A stretch of 26,597 bases of DNA from Basidiobolus meristosporus CBS 931.73 (GCA_002104905.1 MCFE01000914.1:1-26597); one strand, 5' to 3'; positions 9,961-19,864 are shown, counted from the first letter of the stretch. The notes: generated by a model not told the origin, from the letters alone. Numbers and translations: made by a program.

Positions 9961-10445
9961 AGCTGATTTTTTACAAATTGGCTCATTTTCTGTTCCCCAA
10001 TGTATACTAGCCTCCTATGCCATGTCTCCCAGCTAGGGCATCAGTCTTAGCAGTGTAGAAATAGTCAGATACAATGATCTTGCATTGTAAATTATATATA
10101 TTGTGATATCTGATTTCCAAAGCTAGTTTTAGTCAATTTACAATTACTGCTGAGCAGCACAGCTTGGTAAAGACATATTCCAGTCTCTGAGTTGTTGCTT
10201 GTCTAACTGAGAGTAGGCTCTTAGCTATTCCAGGCACACAGGGTATATCGGTCAGCTTTCAAGTTGTGGCTCCTTAGATATCACTCATATTTAGTTGTAT
10301 ACACCTAAAGGTGGTAGCTACTAGTATAGAGTTGTCTCACAGATAAACCTTTCTTGCAGGAATAGCTTTTAAGTTACCAAACCACTCCTTTATACCAAAA
10401 AAATGCTGTGATTCTCCAGAGTCAATACACCATTCATAGCTTTGA
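9961..10445 (-). pseudogene. Ty1/copia protease and GAG-pre-integrase region
   Basis: The minus strand at 10440 downward encodes YEWCIDSGESQHFF, the retropepsin active site (usual WxxDSGAxxHM). It then encodes DIPCVPGIAKSLLSV, the conserved end of the copia protease (VLYVPGLKxNLLSV). Near 10010, LAGRHGIGG and ANL stand for the LWHxRLGHxSxxxL pre-integrase block. Multiple stops are present. The upstream end meets a piece of the Harbinger accessory gene. Confidence 0.82.
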
Positions 10446-10447
10446 TT

Positions 10448-10730
10448 ATTTGCACTCAACTGAATTGTATGCATTGACAGGGTACATGGTGCTCTTGTCA
10501 AGGGTGTTGGCATTGATTGAACTGATGTATGCTAGCACACTGGCAATGCATAGGATGATAAGGAATCCAGTAAGGTATGCTGGCATTAACAAGACCTAGC
10601 TGTACACAGTCTGTATATTCAAAAAGATCACCTCTTGATTGTTCACAGTATTCACTTGCTCTCTCTCTGATACTTTAGAACTGTTGCCTTGATGAGTGTG
10701 GTGTAAATTGCTCTCAGAAGCTCCCTTTGA
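10448..10730 (-). pseudogene. Fragment of the Harbinger accessory gene inside copia
   Basis: It aligns at the DNA level with 22890-23155, the middle of the accessory gene of the younger Harbinger element, in the same orientation. The shared protein pieces are SSRQQF-SIRER and ANTLDKSTM (for SSRQQLQSIRQR and MPTPFTRMP). It sits between the copia protease and a tentative gag. It holds no CpG over 10441-10620, whereas the matching part of the younger copy is CpG rich, so it is old. Confidence 0.75.
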
Positions 10731-11210
10731 TAAATAATTTGGTCTAGCAGGCAAATCCAATCAAGATCAGCCTTCAGGATTCCACTATGATTTAGCTACA
10801 AGCCAGCAGCTTGGGATTACTGGCTCTCTATACAATCTTATAATGGAATTGTATTGGCTATATTTTAATTTTTTTTGTCAAACAAAGTAAAAAACTCTAC
10901 AGTATTTTGGCAGTTTCTCAACAGGAATTTATGGCATCTTGACTGTCTTCATAAGCTCTTTATTTACTTAGGTGCATCTAGCAAGCCAATACATCTATTT
11001 GCCTTATATGGTAACAAACTTGACAGTGTCCTAACAGCCTCATTACTAACTTCTGCTTGCATCATTATGGCAGTACAGAGGCCTACAGATTGATCTTCAA
11101 TGCCAATGTACCAGCTTAAGAAATGATATTTTCTGTTTCTATCTCCCCTGATGCCATTCATACATTGCACTGCAGAGTCACCGCTCTTTATTTGCTTATA
11201 ACCGCAACCA
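10731..11210 (-). pseudogene. Possible Ty1/copia gag
   Basis: The open piece 10964-11170 reads CMNGIRGDRNRKYHFLSWYI near its start and later EAVRTLSSLLPYKANRCIGL. This resembles the NG-x-NYxxWxxxIxxxL start and following helices of copia gag (UBN2-type). Stops follow. The position upstream of the protease fits gag. No CCHC knuckle is visible, perhaps because the Harbinger fragment lies where it should be. The assignment rests on weak similarity and position. Confidence 0.45.
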
Positions 11211-11399
11211 TGGGTATTCCATATCCATTATGAATCAAAAAAAGCTATGGCCTCCTGCTTACTAACATTTACATGTATAGACACCTGCTGCAATCCATGC
11301 ACTTCTGTGACCTCATTGTTACAGCATTTCAGTGTGATGCTTGCCATGTTGCCCTATATGCTGTAAGGCTGGTAGCATATATACCTTACATACGTATGC
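11211..11399. other. No recognisable gene; expected copia 5' LTR not found
   Basis: The stretch lies between the tentative copia gag and the minus-strand Plavaka copy. It does not match the copia 3' LTR at 2292-2628. It may be 5' leader or Plavaka sequence that I cannot compare, because the plus Plavaka copy is cut by a Harbinger element at the matching place. Confidence 0.4.
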
Positions 11400-12425
11400 T
11401 AGGTTGCCACCTCTTTTGCCATGAATAACTCCTTAATATCCACAGAGAACTTCTTGGTATTTAAGCAAAAATTTGCTTCTCCCTGCAGAATTCTAGTTGC
11501 CCTCATAGATGCACTCTGGCTGTTGTTTTTGTGAATCTTGTATTGATTGGTGTCAAAATTGGCTTGTGACTGGGAGAAACATAGCATACTTAGGTTGACC
11601 ATTTCTAATATACCCTTGGTAAAATAGCTCCAGAAGGACAGTTAAATAAAAACATATCCTGTTCATCTGGTCTCTGCAATTTACTGTTGCATATGCAAAT
11701 GAATACTTTTTGGAGCTTGCAAGAAGTATCTTGGGTAGCAGACACTCTGTAATATCTTGCCAATTGTTGTAAACTTCTGCAATATCTCTAAGTGCTCACT
11801 GACCTTGAAATGCCTTATGTAGAACTTTCTCATATGTATAGCAATATTGTTGAAGAGTAAAATCAATGCTCCCATTACAAGTCCGTTGCTCCAACAGATA
11901 CCCACTAACTTGAGTATACTTGGTGTGGGATTAATTACATATTCAGGTGGATGGCTTATAGATTGCAAGCATGGCTGCATATGCATGTTGACTTCTATAT
12001 ATTCCCTTGGGTGAAGATGATGTTCTTGGTGCTAGTGTTTGACTAATAATAATATGTGGGAGTTATATAGTAAATCCCCAGTGCCATATTCAGAAAGCTG
12101 AGGTACACCTCAAGGAGTCACAAATTCACCTGATTCAGTTTGCACAAGGTGACAAAGATAGCCAGGTGTCAATATAGAAGTATCAACTGGATAGTAAGAT
12201 GACGTTGGTACAGTAGTGACCAATGAATGATCAAATAATACTTGGGTGGCAAACACTGGCCATGATGCTTGTAATACTTCCTCTGCTGTCTGCATGCTTC
12301 ATGGCTGAGAGGCTTGCCACAATAGCCATATGGTCTTTTTTCTCTTCTCTTATGGCATTGAGTCAAAGCAGTCATGTCCATGGGGCAAACAGTTTGACTT
12401 GCAACAATGTAACACTATCATATCA
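11400..12425 (-). pseudogene. Internally deleted Plavaka/tnp2 transposase copy
   Basis: Two blocks match the plus-strand tnp2 copy in inverted orientation. 12075-12425 matches 14822-15165 and encodes the N-terminal zinc-finger-like block (open at 12169-12381: CGKPLS, EACRQQRKYYKHHGQC). About 11460-11760 matches 18142-18300 and 18825-18944 (QSVCYPRYF against QGICYPKYF), with the roughly 520 bp between those two parts missing. The tnp2 catalytic core is also absent, so this is a non-autonomous derivative. Here the zinc-finger segment is in one frame, while the plus copy carries a frameshift in it. Confidence 0.7.
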
Positions 12426-12603
12426 CTCTCTGGTCAATACTTATGTGAGCTTACAACAGTCTTGTATTTGAGACATTGCACCTATATGAATGTAGGACTC
12501 AATGATGACCTGCCATAGTGAGCATTATAAATAAAGTTTTGCCACCACATACACATATATATGAAACACTATTTCCCCTTTGGTTTGACTAACTTCCATA
12601 TGT

Positions 12604-13129
12604 ATGCCACCAAAAGCTAAAGCAAAGTTGTCTGGTTCTCAACCAAACCCCACCACTAATGGCAACAGAAGAGCAGTTGGACAAAAGCTAACTCTGACAT
12701 TCAGTGCAACAAGCAGGGCTGCATCCAAAAAAAGTCCCTTTGAACAGTGTGCCCATTGAAGGTAGTAATGTGGACTCCTCAGGCTCTCAGTCAAGTAGGC
12801 AATTGGGGGCCTCTAAGAAGCCACAAGCTGACCATTATGCTCAGGTAGATGAGAATGTAGCAAGTGCAGTACGCTCAAATGAAGATCACCAAGTGGCCAT
12901 GATAACATCACCACCACCCATATTAGCAAGTATGTTGTCAGCACATACCAAAGCATTAATGAAGCAATTAGGTGCAGAGGCTGATAGGATAGATGCAATG
13001 GCCCAGAGAAATTGGGAAATATTCCAGAAACAGGATGAGTGGATAATACATGTAGAGCAATCAATACCTCAGATAGAGAAAGCAGTATCTTTGCTGCAAA
13101 GAAGAAACTCAAGTAGCTCAATGTCATAG
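12604..13129 (+). pseudogene. Unknown gene, N-terminal part (helical, lysine/serine-rich start)
   Basis: A plausible start at 12604 (MPPKAKAKLSG) opens a frame that shifts by one base in an A-run near 12727-12734. The next frame is open to 13129. The encoded segment is hydrophilic and Ser/Gln-rich, then has a helical stretch (LMKQLGAEADRIDAMAQRNW, then EIFQKQDEWII, then PQIEKAVSLLQRR) with coiled-coil-like spacing. I do not recognise the family. It lies between two diverging Plavaka copies, so it may be a second gene of that element or captured sequence. Confidence 0.5.
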
Positions 13130-13499
13130 CCAGGAATTAAGCCATTTCCCAATGTAACAGCATAGGAACACCATACAGTGTTTGAAGCACTACAACAGTG
13201 CCCAAAGATAAAGTCTACAGAAAAATCTATCACAGCATGGCAGGGAGACAGTGTGGTGTTTATACCAAAGCCTAAGACCAAAAGACATTGAAGATTGGTT
13301 AAGCTGTTGAGTGCAATAATGAAGAGTGGGCTAATATACAAGAGGCCATCAGAAGTCCAGCACACCATCACCTTAATGCCAGCATACCATCACTAAAAAC
13401 CGGCGGCTTCCTCAAGAGCCTGTTACAAGCAGGGCAAAAAGCTCCAGACAAGCATCAAACAGACATCAGGTAGCTTGAAAAGTGCCAATTAAGGACAAG
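13130..13499 (+). other. Decayed continuation of the unknown gene
   Basis: This stretch has stops in all frames, although amino-acid-like composition persists in places on the plus strand. It probably linked the segments on either side before decay. No motif recognised. Confidence 0.3.
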
Positions 13500-13964
13500 C
13501 AGGCAGACACAGATGCATCAGCACAATATTTACCAAGGAAAAAGCATAGTGCCACTCAAGAGGCACCTAGTCAAAGTAGCAGTGAAGGACCTGGCAGTGA
13601 TAAAAACAAACCACTTTTACAGGAGCCTGTCACAGCTACAGTTGAGAGCTCAAATTGAGTGGAAAAGAAACATTAAGCTGCCAGAAGAGTGCCAGCAAGG
13701 GCCAAGCAAGCCAAAACAGATGTGTCAGAGCAGAATTTATTCTGGAGAAAACATAGTTCTTTACAAGAAGCACTCAGTCAAAGTAGCAGTGAAAGACCTG
13801 GCAGTGATAAAGGAAAAGGTAAAGGGAAAAATGTCTACCCAAGCCTGAGACAGAGAGGCATGCAAGAAAAACTGCAGTTCTTGCCAATTGATGCCACAAG
13901 CCAGGAACAGGCTGAATCCCATCAAAGCCAAGAAGAATTACCAACAAAAAAACAGCTGCTTTGA
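13500..13964 (+). pseudogene. Unknown gene, Ser/Gln/Lys-rich part with internal tandem duplication
   Basis: In one plus-strand frame a block of about 30 residues occurs twice: ASAQYLPRKKHSATQEAPSQ then SSSEGPGSDK near 13515-13605, and SEQNLFWRKHSSLQEALSQ then SSSERPGSDK near 13725-13815. Stops near 13655 and 13670 separate the two. A basic GKGKGK stretch follows the second block. Composition suggests a disordered, possibly nuclear protein. Function unknown. Confidence 0.45.
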
Positions 13965-13979
13965 CTAAAGTCCAAAGCA

Positions 13980-14456
13980 CAGCCAGTTGAGCTACACTCC
14001 AGCAAGGTAGATGAGTTTGCTAAAAAAGGAGACTTGTCTCCCTTCATTATAGGCAGAGTGGAGATCCCACTGACAGTCAAGATTACAATGTCAAGAGCTC
14101 AAAAGACTATCACAATGCCTTCAGTGGAGTTTTGCAACATTAATAGGCACACCAAGAGGTTGCAGCACTTCTTCAAGAGCAGTGCCCAAGAAAATGCACT
14201 GGAATATTGCAAGGATTGGTTGCAAAGACTGGCAGATGAGGAGCTAGACCTTGCAGTGCCAGCTGAAGACCAGGATGTGTGGGAACAAGCAAATAAACAG
14301 TGGCACAAAGTCATTTGGTTCCTGCCAAAGTTGTGGAACCAGAGTATTGCAGCAGAAATTCTTATTGAGTGGTGTATTTTAATGAAGTTACTTGTTGAGT
14401 ATGGGGTTGGGCTTAGTGTTGGTATAGGATATAGTGACTTGCATAGGTCAATATAA
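13980..14456 (+). pseudogene. Unknown gene, C-terminal part
   Basis: A single open stretch on the plus strand runs to a stop at 14454-14456. It reads VDEFAKKGDLSPF, VEIPLTVKITMSRAQ, LQHFFKSSAQENALEYCKDW and VWEQANKQWHKVIWFLP. It is predicted soluble, helical in the middle, with many acidic residues (DEELDLAVPAED). I do not recognise it. Its codons are cleaner than those of the upstream parts. It could be the third piece of one broken gene starting at 12604, with a length near 600 codons. Confidence 0.4.
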
Positions 14457-14821
14457 TTGGTAATTGAGGTACAACTGAAGTTTCAATGGACATATATCAG
14501 TTAGTACACATGAAAAGTAAGAGAAACAGTTAAATCAGGAAGTAAGGAGTGTGAAAAAGAGGTAATAGCCAATTCATTCACCCAAATTTAGGAGGTGATA
14601 GAGTGTCTGGGATGAAAAAGTGAGTAAATTGGCAGGGAACCAATCAAAAGCCACTTATACATTGTTGTGATGAAAAATATTGACTAAATTTTTTGTAAAA
14701 TCTGGGGTGCAACTATTTTTCTACAGTCTCCAAATGGTATCCCAATGGGATCTGTACCTCTTAGTCATGGAACTTCAACTTTGTGACACCCTTTTGACAG
14801 TATCATATTAAAAATTTTTCA
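14457..14821. other. Intergenic stretch before the Plavaka transposase
   Basis: I see no gene here. It ends TTTTTCACAG at 14824, right where similarity between the two Plavaka copies begins, so the boundary could be an intron acceptor rather than a promoter edge. AACCAATCAAAAGCC near 14640 is a CCAAT-like site. Confidence 0.35.
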
Positions 14822-15971
14822 CAGGGTTACATTGTTGAAGGTCAATCTGTTTGCCCCGTGGACAAGACTGCTTTGACTCAATGCCATAATAGAAGAGAAA
14901 AAAGACCATGTGGCTATTGTGGCAAGCCTCTCAGCAAATGAAGCATGCAGACAGCATAGGAAGTATTACAAGCATCATGGCCAGTGTTTTGCCACCCAAG
15001 TATTATTTGATCATTCATTGGTCACTACTGTACCAACATTATCTTGCTGGCCAGTTGATACTTCTATATTGGCACCTGGCTCTCTTTGTCACCTTGTGCA
15101 GACTGAGTTAGGTGAGTTTGTGATGCCTTTAGGCGTACCTCAGCTCTCTGAATATGGCATGCAGAGTGATAGCTCTGACAAAGAAGGCTCACTGATGGAT
15201 TTTGAGCCTATCTCCCCTAACAACAGTACCATGTGTGAGCCCAGTCAAATCCATATATGCAATGAGACAGCACCTGTTGAAACAAATGCCAAGGATACTT
15301 TAAGGAGCCAAGTGAGCCCAGTAATTGATCTACTGGTGAATGGTGTAATGTTGTGGCTAGAGATGAGGTGCGCTTCCACCAATATCAGTAATGGGGGCTT
15401 TGAGGATGTATTACTACTTTTTGCCAAAATCATACCAGGATGCAACTTACCATGTACATGGTACAAGTGGACAACCATCATGCAGCTGGCAACTTAGGAT
15501 CCAGAGACTACCCTGATTCCAGCATGTGTTAACAGTTGCATAGTATCCACATCCAAAAAGGCTACCATTGCAACATGTCCAAATTGCCAGGAATCCACCA
15601 CCATTGAGGGAAAACATTGTACACACTGCAGATATAATTCAGTGATACCCTGTCTGAGGAAGCTGATGCAGTCCAACAAATATTGCAAAGCTATTCAGTA
15701 CCACATTCAGTATCAATCAAAAGCAAACATATCCAGTACATTTGATGGCAAACATTACAAACAACTAAGAAGCAAGGGCTACTTTGAAGGTATGTATGAC
15801 CATGCCTTTGCTTTGGCACTTGACGGATTCTCATTGAACATGTACTTTACTAGCAAATCCTGTTGGCCACTGGTTCTAATCAATCTGAGACTGCCACCCA
15901 TCTGATGGTATCAGAGCATTTATCTGATGGCAGTCTCACTGGTATCTGGGCCTAAATTACCATCCAACTTG
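14822..15971 (+). pseudogene. Plavaka-type tnp2 transposase, N-terminal and first catalytic part
   Basis: The N-terminus carries a zinc-finger-like block (CGYCGKPLS, frameshift, then EACRQHRKYYKHHGQC). A long variable region follows, open at 14910-15497. A second Cys block (CPNCQ and HCTHC) lies near 15580-15630. Then comes the hallmark of Transposase_21/tnp2 (PF02992): FDGKHYKQLRSKGYFEG, ALALDGFSL carrying the first catalytic Asp, and CWPLVLINLRLPP (for WPVLLINLNLPP). A stop at the position of E/R after LPPI breaks it, and the frame then reads VSGPKLPSNLD up to the solo LTR at 15976. The enzyme would cut and paste the element. Assignment by motif; Plavaka is the fungal CACTA-like branch. Confidence 0.82.
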
Positions 15972-15975
15972 GATG

Positions 15976-17182
15976 TGTTGTGTTGTATTATGATTAGTTT
16001 GGGGCTTATTCCACAATGTAGAGGCTAATCAACAATATATAACAACTTCCAGTCTGCTAATACTGAAATAGTTATTGGGAGTTTGATATACTGATAGAAG
16101 ATATAACTTTCACTAATTTCCTCAATCTTAGGCTCAAAATATACTGTAGGCAGTGTTTATCACTTCTACAGCAGTGTTCTGACCTTCTGTTGACTGATGG
16201 GCTTATTTACTTTTATAGTGTCTTTTCCTTATTTGGAAGTCACTTTCCTTTCTGAGAAAATATTTCCTAATATGGAAATTTTGAGCTCCCCTTTGACATA
16301 AAGGGGTGTGTTGTAGAAGTCTCTAAAGGGGTGTCTTTAGAGTAAAGGGGCTTCTTGTAATGGTGTCTAAAGTGGACTTTACACTAAAGGGATGCCTAAA
16401 GGGGCTTCTTTAGAGTAAAGTAGTTTCTTGAAGGGGTCTCTAAAGGGGTCTTTAGACTAAAGGGGTGTCTAAAGGGGTGTCTTTAGAGTAAAGGGGTTGA
16501 GGGGACTTTTCTGACAAAAAAGTGGTAGTTTCTTGTAGAACTTAGATTGGATTCTTATGAGCTTTGCAGTCTCTGTACTGATGTAGTACCAATCAAAGTC
16601 AGAATACTCAACAGTAGAAGTGATGCAGGGGAAGTCTTACAACCCTTAAACTTGTAATTGTAGTGTGGAGATTCTGGAACAAGAGGCTCTCTCTTTATTT
16701 TTCAGCTGGAGAAGTCATATATATGAAAATGTTGAAGAATCAAAGTTTTTGGGCAATTGTGCAATCAATACACATGATACAAAGCTAAAATTTTGCAGTG
16801 GCGCAGATCAAGCATAGGAGCAGCACCTGTAAAAATTTCACGTGATATGATTGGCTGTTTCAAAAGTTACATGCAATCAAAGTAACCATAGTAATCCTAG
16901 CAATAAGGCATAGTATATATAATAATTGGACTCTTTTGGTCATTACTCCTTAAGTACTGCTTCAAATGAGCTGTAATTTGAAAGATGTGTTGGCTACTAC
17001 GTGTTCTGTATGCAATAATATTCTTGGGTGGATTGCTTCTCAGGGTTTGGGGCATATGTTCTTCAAAGTTGGAAATTCTTGATCTATCACTTGTGTGTTG
17101 CAATAGCAAAAAGCAAAATAAAGATATGAGTGCAATATTGGTTTAGAGATATTGTAGTAATGGAGTACTCTCCATTACCACA
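15976..17182. repeat. Solo LTR in the tnp2 gene (1207 bp)
   Basis: The insert begins TGTTGTG and ends ACCACA, and is flanked by GATG at 15972-15975 and GATG at 17183-17186. Removing it with one GATG joins PSNLD to GYLFPLLDEF in the same frame, the expected tnp2 order. No coding region inside. It has a TATATATAA box at 16913 with an ATTGG nearby, and a minisatellite. The TG...CA ends with a 4-bp duplication fit a solo LTR of a retrotransposon not otherwise present in the window. Confidence 0.75.
16299..16505. repeat. AAAGGGG minisatellite
   Basis: These are irregular tandem units of about 30-40 bp built on TCTAAAGGGGTGTCTTTAGA and GTAAAGGGGCTTCTT, at least five units. Each unit contains a CTAAAG/CTTTAG inverted pair. 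It lies inside the solo LTR. Confidence 0.8.
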
Positions 17183-17404
17183 GATGGCTACCTGTTTCCA
17201 TTGCTGGATGAATTTTGTATGCCTTCCAGCAGGATAATGGTAAATGGCTGTCATGTAAAAGCACAGGCTATTATCTCCATTGGTGATACCCCAGCCATCA
17301 GCAAGATAGCAGGTTTTTCTGGGCACAATGGACAATATTTCTGTTGAATATGTGAGATCCAGGGGATCTACTCCATCACTCACACACATTATGATTACCC
17401 AAGC
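17183..17404 (+). pseudogene. tnp2 transposase, middle part
   Basis: The frame continues directly from 15971: GYLFPLLDEF, VKAQAIISIGDTPAISKIAG (second catalytic Asp block, usual GDxPAxxKxxGF), GHNGQYFC then a stop in place of a residue, ICEIQG, and HYDYPSN. This matches the tnp2 domain region with the Cys pair C-x2-C. It is cut at 17405 by the target duplication of MITE B. A large part of the normal protein that should follow is missing on the far side of the MITE. Confidence 0.8.
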
Positions 17405-17407
17405 AAT

Positions 17408-18138
17408 TGACTTGTTCTGTTGGATAGTGCCACATTGAGCCATGAGTGCCAAACAATGCCATAGTGTGCCAGGGAGGCCAAGTGAGCATATACTTAGCCA
17501 CAGAGTTGCAACATAGCTCTGCATCTTCATGCAAAGCAGCCCCTGTGTTTCACCCATTATGTTAGAGAAAATCCACTTTTTGACCTCTTTTTTAGGTCAA
17601 TGTTGTACAGGAAGTGTAAGAGGACAGAAGGACTGTAGACATGCATCAGGTACTCAATGCCCATGGCACTACAAATCTAGCTCATGTGGCTTGTAACATG
17701 CCACAAAATTGCATGGCACCATCTTGGTCCACTGGTACTATCTGGCACTATATTGAATTATTAGCCCTAAAGTAAGATCAATAGAAAGCACTTATAGTGC
17801 CAGATAGTACCAGTGGACCAAGATAGTGCCATGCATTTTTGTGACATGTTACAAGTCACAGGAGCTAGATTCAGAGTGCCATGGGTATGGAGTACCAGAT
17901 GCATATCTTCAATCCTTTTGTACTCTTACACATCTTGCACAACATTGATCCACAAAAAATATCAAAAAATGGATTTTCTCCTGCATCATAAGTGAAACAC
18001 AGGGGCTACTTTGCATGAAGATGCAGAGCAATGTTTCACACTCTGTGGCCAAGTATAGGTTCACTTGGTCTCTCCGGCACACTATGGCATCATTTAGCAC
18101 TCATGGCTCAATGTGGCACTATCCAACAGAACAAGTCT
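17408..18138. mobile_element. Foldback MITE, copy B (731 bp)
   Basis: The ends are TGACTTGTTCTGTTGGATAG and its inverse GAACAAGTCT, flanked by AAT at 17405-17407 and 18139-18141. The two arms are inverted copies meeting near 17775. No coding capacity; apparent open frames over the arms are incidental. Confidence 0.92.
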
Positions 18139-18141
18139 AAT

Positions 18142-18944
18142 ATATTGCAGGGTATCTGCTACCCTAAGTACTTCTCACTGGCTCCAATTTTTATTCATAT
18201 GCATATTCAACAATACAAATGCAAAGACTGGATGAACTGGATATGAATTTATTCAAGTGGTATTCTAAAGCCATTCCTACCAAGGGTACATTGGAAGCAT
18301 TGGGAGTTGTATGTGGACATTTTAGGAATATTTATCCGGATGCAGATCACCAATGCCAACATGAAACATCTACAGCGGATGTGTGAGGAGTTTGTGACAG
18401 GATATGAGCTGCTGTACTACAAGCATAAAGCTGAATGTATGGATCTCTGCCGCTACTCTATCCATTCTCTACTCCATCTTGTACAGTGTGGGGACAATAT
18501 TGGGCCTTGCTTCACCTTTTGGGAGTTTCCTATGGAGCAGATGTGTGGGGAGGTAGGAAGACAAGTCAAGTTGCAGGTGCTACCATATCCTAATTTCATC
18601 AAGAATATTACCTTCAAGTCTCTCATGGATGTGACCAGTTGGCACATGGAGGACAGCCAAAAAGAGTTGGAAAAAACTGATGACAAATGTGCACATGGAG
18701 ACACCTATGCCTATGGCATTAAGAAGCTAAGCAACCCCAATGCATGTGTAATCAGGTAAGTAATGCAAAGTTAGGTTGTGTGTAACAAGCAACTAATTTT
18801 CATCAGGAAAACTCTACCAAGATATGCCGGATTTCTCATGGTCACATGCCAACTTCTACATCATTCAATACAAAATTCACACAAACAAAAGTCAGAGGAC
18901 ACCAATAAGGGGGACTACAAGCCAGCAGGGAGTAGGAATATATC
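18142..18944 (+). pseudogene. tnp2/Plavaka transposase, C-terminal part
   Basis: 18142-18246 (ILQGICYPKYFSLAP) matches the minus copy near 11760. The open piece 18307-18759 has the typical Plavaka C-terminal block: EEFVTGYELLYYKH, HSLLHLVQCGDNIGPCFTFW and EFPMEQMCGEVGRQ (usual HxLLHIxxxIxxxGPxxxxWxFPMERxCG). The sequence continues as weakly coding to 18944, where a Harbinger element is inserted. Frameshifts lie near 18250-18306 and after 18759. Confidence 0.8.
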
Positions 18945-18960
18945 AGACTTGTTTGGTTGG

Positions 18961-19035
18961 ATAGTGCCACATAGTGCCAGCCTGTTTATAGTGCCAGATT
19001 GATCTGGCACTCTATGGCACCATCTGGCACTATAG
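18961..19035. promoter_or_regulatory. Subterminal AGTGCCA array, outer element
   Basis: Several copies of TAGTGCCA or its inverse TGGCACTA lie within 75 bp of the transposase-side terminus. The same array occurs near the matching end of the inner element. Such clusters are typical transposase binding sites; binding is inferred. Confidence 0.6.
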
Positions 19036-19071
19036 TTTCTGCCATTATGCCAGTGGTATGTTATAGTTACT

Positions 19072-19805
19072 AGACTTGTTCCGTTGGATAGTGCCACATT
19101 AAGCAATAAGTGCCAAATGATGCCATAGTGTGCCAGGGAGTCCAAGTGAGCCTATACTTGGCCACAGAGTGTGAAACATAGCTCTGCAACTTCATACAAA
19201 GCTGCTCCTGTGTTTCACCCATTGTGTTGAAGAAAATCCATTTTTTGACCTTTTTATTTAGGCCAATGTTGTGCAGGATGTGTAAGTGCACAAAAGGATT
19301 GAAGATATGCATCTGGTACTCCATACCCATGGCACTCTGAATCTAGCTCCTATGGCTTGTAACTTGTCATAAAAACTCATGGCACTATCTTGGTCCACTG
19401 GTACTATCTGTCATTATAAGTGCTTTGTATACATCTTACTTTAGGGCTAATAATTAAATATACTGCCAGATAGTACCAGTCAACCAAGATAGTGCCATGG
19501 CTTTTTCTAACATGTTACAAGCCACAGGAGCTAGATTCAGAGTGCCATAGGTATTGAGTACCTCATGCATGTCTTCAGCTCTTCTGTGCTCTTACATATC
19601 CTGCACAACATTGATCAACAAAAAAACGTCAAAAAATGGGCTTTCTCCTGCATAATAGGTGAAACACAGGGGCTGCTTTGCATTAAGATGCAGAGATATG
19701 TTTTACACTCTGTGGCCAAGTATAGGTTCACTTGGCCTCTCTGGCACACTATGGCATCATTTGGCACTCATGGCTTGATGTGGCACTATCCAATGGAACA
19801 AGTCT
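19072..19805. mobile_element. Foldback MITE, copy C (734 bp)
   Basis: The ends are AGACTTGTTCCGTTGGATAG and GGAACAAGTCT, flanked by ACT at 19069-19071 and 19806-19808. The empty site is visible in the inner Harbinger copy, where the matching sequence runs uninterrupted (inverse near 24945-24960). Arms of about 330 bp mirror each other. Inserted in the outer Harbinger element downstream of its transposase gene. Confidence 0.93.
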
Positions 19806-19864
19806 ACTAGGAATTTTACTCAATCATATTTATGTTGCTCACAGTAGCTCTTTTGTTGCTTTAT

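Noticed and set aside
11681-11986. Copia gag on the minus strand
   Set aside because: I first read it as gag, but the DNA matches the plus Plavaka copy at 18142-18245 (PRYFLQAP against PKYFSLAP), so it belongs to the inverted Plavaka copy.
12813-13127. Minus-strand open frame of 104 codons rich in Leu
   Set aside because: Antisense of the helical plus-strand frame; Leu/Ser-rich composition is the usual complement of Gln/Glu/Lys-rich coding sequence.
16299-16505. CRISPR array or telomere repeat
   Set aside because: The units vary in length with no unique spacers, and AAAGGGG does not alternate as a telomeric (TTAGGG) repeat.
17087-17557. Minus-strand open frame of 156 codons
   Set aside because: It spans the MITE arm, the tnp2 fragment in antisense and the end of the solo LTR; the plus strand carries the recognisable tnp2 motifs.
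18031-18246. Open frame across the MITE B edge as a fusion gene
   Set aside because: The first part is MITE arm in antisense-like composition; only the part after 18142 matches tnp2.
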